Source: CPC320 sp002336405 (GTDB lineage Bacteria; Pseudomonadota; Alphaproteobacteria; Rhodobacterales; Rhodobacteraceae). From it: 64,000 nucleotides of DNA. Position 1 is the stretch's first letter; each line of letters begins with the position of its first letter. Below are positions 61,196 through 64,000 of this stretch, piece after piece. A model generated the notes under the pieces. That model did no database searches, was not told the origin of the DNA, and worked only from the letters and a program-made list of their open reading frames with translations. Location: contig CASIAN010000014.1 of assembly GCA_949372595.1 (NCBI GenBank), forward strand, positions 62,001 through 126,000, in the 5' to 3' direction. The translations under genes and the position numbers were made by a program.

Positions 61196-61647
61196 AGATG
61201 AGTGATAATCTCGGATTTAACCGAATTGGCGATAAAGCACAGCTTATGGGCGCGGTGGTGCAAATCTGACAGTGCGGCGCTGTCGGGCGCCACACCCTGC
61301 CATGCGGCTTTGGGATACAGATGCACGGTCTGCACCCAATCGCCACCGTCACCGGTTTTATCCATCTCGCCCACCGCCTGATCGCGGTAGCTGTCGACGA
61401 CAAACCCCGCCTGCCGCGCCAGATCCAGAAAAAACAGCATGTGACATGACGCCAGTGCGGCCACAAAGGCCTCTTCTGGGTCAACCGCATCGGCGCGCGA
61501 AAACGGCAGTGGCACCACATCGGGCGCGGCCGAGGCGGTCACGCTGACCCCACCGTCAAACTGCCAAAGATGCGCGCGGCTGTATCTGCCACCGGTAAAA
61601 ACGTCATCACCCCGATCCCATATAACGGTGGCGCTGTGATGGGACAT
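61189..61647 (-). CDS. OsmC family protein
   Basis: A 152-residue redox protein of the OsmC/Ohr superfamily. DAVDPEEAFVAALASCHMLFFL contains the peroxidatic cysteine (about 69), and KLCFIANSVKS near the C-terminus holds the second cysteine in the HxxCF-like HKLCFIANS. The family reduces organic hydroperoxides. AGGAG stands 7 nt before the ATG. Alone on its strand. Confidence 0.88.
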   Translation of the reverse strand: MSHHSATVIWDRGDDVFTGGRYSRAHLWQFDGGVSVTASAAPDVVPLPFSRADAVDPEEAFVAALASCHMLFFLDLARQAGFVVDSYRDQAVGEMDKTGDGGDWVQTVHLYPKAAWQGVAPDSAALSDLHHRAHKLCFIANSVKSEIITHLD

Positions 61648-61678
61648 TTGGATTCTCCTGTTGTGGTGATGGGCAAGA

Positions 61679-62847
61679 CTAAGAGGATTTGGTCAAAAAT
61701 TTCGACAGTGCTGCGGCAATTGACGGATCAAGCCCACCCTCATCTTTTACGATACCATCGGTGCTGGGCCGGAACAAGGCGGCGTATACTGCCGCACGCT
61801 GGCCTGCGGCCTCGTCCGAGCTGTCTTTTTCGGCCAAAAACCCGATATAGGTCTGCGCAAACGCTGTGCGTTCCCGCGCATCAAGCGCCAGATGCCGTTC
61901 GGACAAAAACAGTTTCATCTGCATACGGACATACCAAAGCAAACAGGTGAAAAACGCGGCCACAAGCGTCAAAATCGACAGCCCTCTGGCGCTAAACCCC
62001 GAACAGGTTTCCGGCTTGGCAGGATCACAGCCGATGGGGGCCACGAGTGCATAGGCAACATCCTTACCAAAAATTAACAATGACGCGAGAACGATAACAA
62101 GGACGCCCGTTACGATAAGAGACCCGATGAAAAAATTTCTGGCGGCAGCGCTTTCAGCTTGGTGTTTTGTTTCTTTTTCTTGCCACAGGACAACCGGCGC
62201 CTTGAGTGCGTTGGTTTCGCGGAACGCGGTGGCAGCGGCGTCTAGCCTGCTTTCATAGTCGGCGTCAAAGCCGTCAAGACGCTCTATCGCCGTGCTGACG
62301 CGGGTTTCAAGTTCGGTGACATCCTGCTGTGTGGTGCCGACACGCGTATCAAGTTTGTCTATTGACCTTGCTACGCCTCTTTGGAGTTTCTGCTGCAGAT
62401 AGGCAAACAAATCGGTGGCGCGCTTGGCATTGTCCTCAATATCGGCGATTTCGGCGATCTCGGGGATCCGCCTGTGCCGCCGCAGTGTTTTTGAACGCAA
62501 GACCCGTCGTGGATCTGCGTGAACGCTTCTGCAAGCTGGGTCAGGGGCAAAAGTGCGCGAGTCAAAGGTCAGCTGACCGAGCGTGCTGCCGACAGGTCAA
62601 GCCTGCTCAAAGCGGTCAAGCCAGACAAAGCCGAGATGTCGCTGACCTGCGTGCCCGACAGGTTAAGGCTGCTCAAAGCGGTCAAGCTGCCAATGTCTGG
62701 CGGCAGCACGGCTAAATCCGCAAAATCATCCCCGGAAAGCGTAAGGTCTGACGCGCCGCTGGTCCGCGCTGTGGCAATGGCGTCTTGCGCCCGCGCATAA
62801 GCGGCGTCTTGCGGTTCTTTTTCACTTGGTATTGGGGATGTCGCCAC
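61679..62847 (-). pseudogene. Decayed leucine-rich-repeat protein with membrane C-terminal domain
   Basis: The 5' piece (GTG at 62847, AAGG upstream) encodes ARTSGASDLTLSGDD and leucine-rich repeats SSLNLSGTQVSDISALSGL and ALSRLDLSA, then hits TGA at 62569. The same frame continues PLTRALLPLTQL; a second frame shows GLAFKNTAAAQADPR; a third begins IPEIAEIADIEDNAKRATD and stays open to 61679. This suggests one stop and two frameshifts in an originally single gene. The last 273-residue open piece has a coiled-coil-like region (TRVGTTQQDVTELETRV), two membrane segments (FFIGSLIVTGVLVIVLASLL and SILTLVAAFFTCLLWYV) and a conserved tail; it could still be made as a fragment. Function of the family unknown. 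Confidence 0.65.
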
Positions 62848-62920
62848 AGGTGCACCCTTACTGGTTGAAATTTTTTTATTGAATACAGGCCAGATATGCC
62901 CGACACGCCCCACATAATCA

Positions 62921-63003
62921 AGCCTGTATATCAAGCCCGTACAAACCAGCCCGTACAAACCAGCCTGTATAATCAAGCCTGCGCGATCAAACCCGCGCCA
63001 CCC
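62921..63003. repeat. 14-bp direct tandem repeat, about six units
   Basis: AGCCTGTATATCA (13 bp), AGCCCGTACAAACC twice, AGCCTGTATAATCA, AGCCTGCGCGATCA and AACCCGCGCCACCC follow each other just downstream of the dnaE2 stop, in the gap before the decayed leucine-rich-repeat gene (62848-63008). No gene in that gap. Confidence 0.9.
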
Positions 63004-63008
63004 AAGGC

Positions 63009-64000
63009 CTAGCGCCACGCAGGCCCCGTGTTGGAGACCGTACCCGGCGGCGTGTCGGGCAGCGTGTCAGGCGGCGTGCCAGGTGGCGTGTCGGGCGGCG
63101 TCAGCAAGTGGCGAATCAACGCCACCGGATGCGCCCGCAGGCTGAGCCGCATCGCCGCGTAATCCTCAACTACCTGTTCGCCCAGCCCCATCTGCGGCAG
63201 ATGCGCGGCCGGCTCGATAATGCCCTCGCCTTCGATATCACCACCAAACAACGGCAGGGGCGCGGGGGCGCGCAGCGCCTTGGCCTCCCATAATGCGTCG
63301 CGGCGATTCAGACCCAAGGCGGCGAACACATCCGCCTCGGCCAGTCGCGCCAAGACCACCGGCGCCAGACCGGCACGGCGCCAGACATCCTCGACCGAGC
63401 GATAGCCGTTGCCACGCGCCGCCGAAATCCACACCGCATCCTCCTCGCGCAAGCCTTTAATCTGGCGAAACCCCAGTCGCAGCGCCAAACCGCCCTGCCC
63501 GTCGGGCTGCATGGTGTTGTCAAAATAACTGTCATTGACACAGACCGGCAGCACTGTGACCCCGTGGGCACGGGCATCGCGCACGATCTGCGCCGGAGCG
63601 TAAAACCCCATCGGTTGCGCATTGAGCAACGCACAGGCAAACACCCCCGGATGATGACATTTCAACCACGCTGAGGCATAGACTAAAAACGCAAACGACG
63701 CGGCATGGCTTTCGGGAAAACCATAGCTGCCAAACCCCTCAATCTGGGAAAAGCAACGCGCGGCAAAGTCGGCTTCATAGCCATTCTTGGCCATGCCGCG
63801 CAGAAACCGGTTTTTGAAATCGCTGATATTGCCATGCTTTTTGAACGTCGCGAGCGCGCGCCGCAAGCGGTCGGCCTCGTCGGGGGTAAAGCCCGCACCG
63901 ATGATGGCAATCTGCATCGCCTGTTCTTGAAACAACGGCACGCCAAGAGTTTTGCCCAACACCGCACCCAGCGCATCCGAGGGAAACGACACCAGCTCTT
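63009..64000 (-). CDS. dnaE2: Error-prone DNA polymerase DnaE2/ImuC (C-terminal part, truncated)
   Basis: The gene runs off the right edge; the last 330 residues are visible. DALGAVLGKTLGVPLFQEQAM, AIIGAGFTPDEADRLRRALATFKK, FPESHAASFAFLVYASAWLK and CVNDSYFDNTM are DnaE2 polymerase/fingers signatures. It functions in SOS mutagenesis with ImuA and ImuB. After AMRLSLRAHPVALIRHLLTP the protein runs into PDTPPGTPPDTL and stops; the usual C-terminal OB-fold region of roughly 100 residues is missing. The break is marked by a 12-bp repeat. Confidence 0.85.
   Translation of the reverse strand, partial: ELVSFPSDALGAVLGKTLGVPLFQEQAMQIAIIGAGFTPDEADRLRRALATFKKHGNISDFKNRFLRGMAKNGYEADFAARCFSQIEGFGSYGFPESHAASFAFLVYASAWLKCHHPGVFACALLNAQPMGFYAPAQIVRDARAHGVTVLPVCVNDSYFDNTMQPDGQGGLALRLGFRQIKGLREEDAVWISAARGNGYRSVEDVWRRAGLAPVVLARLAEADVFAALGLNRRDALWEAKALRAPAPLPLFGGDIEGEGIIEPAAHLPQMGLGEQVVEDYAAMRLSLRAHPVALIRHLLTPPDTPPGTPPDTLPDTPPGTVSNTGPAWR
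63046..63105. repeat. 12-bp direct tandem repeat at the dnaE2 3' end, five units
   Basis: GGCGGCGTGTCG, GGCAGCGTGTCA, GGCGGCGTGCCA, GGTGGCGTGTCG and GGCGGCGTCAGC in sequence. In frame it yields the four-residue repeat PDTP/PGTP at the truncated dnaE2 C-terminus. Confidence 0.92.

Noticed and set aside
61143..61520. Minus-strand ORF with an ENLWAENLWAENL tail
   Set aside because: It overlaps OsmC out of frame; the repeat is explained by the 15-bp units downstream of OsmC.
958..63105. CRISPR-like interpretation of the repeats
   Set aside because: Units are 6-15 bp, directly adjacent without spacers, and no cas gene is seen.
1..64000. tRNA, rRNA, insertion sequence or prophage genes
   Set aside because: I scanned the gaps for T-loop motifs, inverted terminal repeats and transposase or phage proteins and saw none that hold up.

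Overview
The window looks like a chromosomal segment of an alphaproteobacterium, most likely a marine Rhodobacteraceae (Roseobacter-group) member. The evidence is the gene order rimP-nusA-YlxR-infB, the divergent ppiC-argJ-mutT / secA pair, the ppsA-type serC followed by serA, the lptC-lptA-lptB-hpf-ptsN locus without rpoN, and Rhodobacterales-type proteins such as the double-domain NodH-like sulfotransferase and the DUF3726 protein. I see no insertion sequence, prophage, CRISPR array, rRNA or tRNA.

Layout. 1-1.2 kb: end of an EI24-family membrane protein, a nitroreductase and a small conserved protein. 1.4-7.8 kb: an M48 lipoprotein, then a transcription/translation operon (rimP, nusA, YlxR-like, infB) with a promoter and a terminator-like hairpin in its leader and a terminator after infB. 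7.8-15.7 kb: mutT-argJ-ppiC divergent from secA, then two secreted proteins (one a phosphate-binding-like/OmpA fusion). 15.7-19.9 kb: radC and dnaK-dnaJ behind a heat-shock-type promoter. 19.9-29.0 kb: a surface-polysaccharide region (capsule-type ABC permease, cysQ, kdsB, galU, two tandem glycosyltransferases, a GT14-type protein, a sulfotransferase); cysQ could recycle the PAP made by the sulfotransferase. 29.1-33.9 kb: ptsN, hpf, lptB-lptA-lptC, kdsD and rnd, i.e. LPS transport and Kdo supply next to ribosome hibernation and nitrogen-PTS genes.

34.3-44.8 kb: an acyl-CoA catabolic cluster (3-hydroxyacyl-CoA dehydrogenase, two enoyl-CoA hydratases, two SDRs, MaoC hydratase, TesB thioesterase, class C serine hydrolase, nitronate monooxygenase, APH-like kinase), without an acyl-CoA dehydrogenase, ligase or thiolase in view. 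45-51.8 kb: a LysE exporter pseudogene, then a translationally coupled operon (aldehyde dehydrogenase, M19-like dipeptidase, two uncharacterised proteins) behind a LysR gene with a palindromic candidate operator. 52-61.6 kb: sugar kinase, serC-serA with a leader hairpin, phosphoesterase, aromatic aminotransferase, sulfurtransferase, smpB, a class III aminotransferase and an OsmC protein. 61.7-64 kb: a decayed leucine-rich-repeat gene abutting a dnaE2 whose C-terminal OB-fold region is missing.

The most unusual signal is genomic texture: short-unit (6-15 bp) direct tandem repeats recur at many places, mostly in the last codons of genes or just past their stop codons, and often in frame. Several genes also show recent damage (frameshifted kinase end, LysE, LRR gene, truncated dnaE2), and G/C homopolymers of 8-10 bases occur both between genes and close to two start codons.
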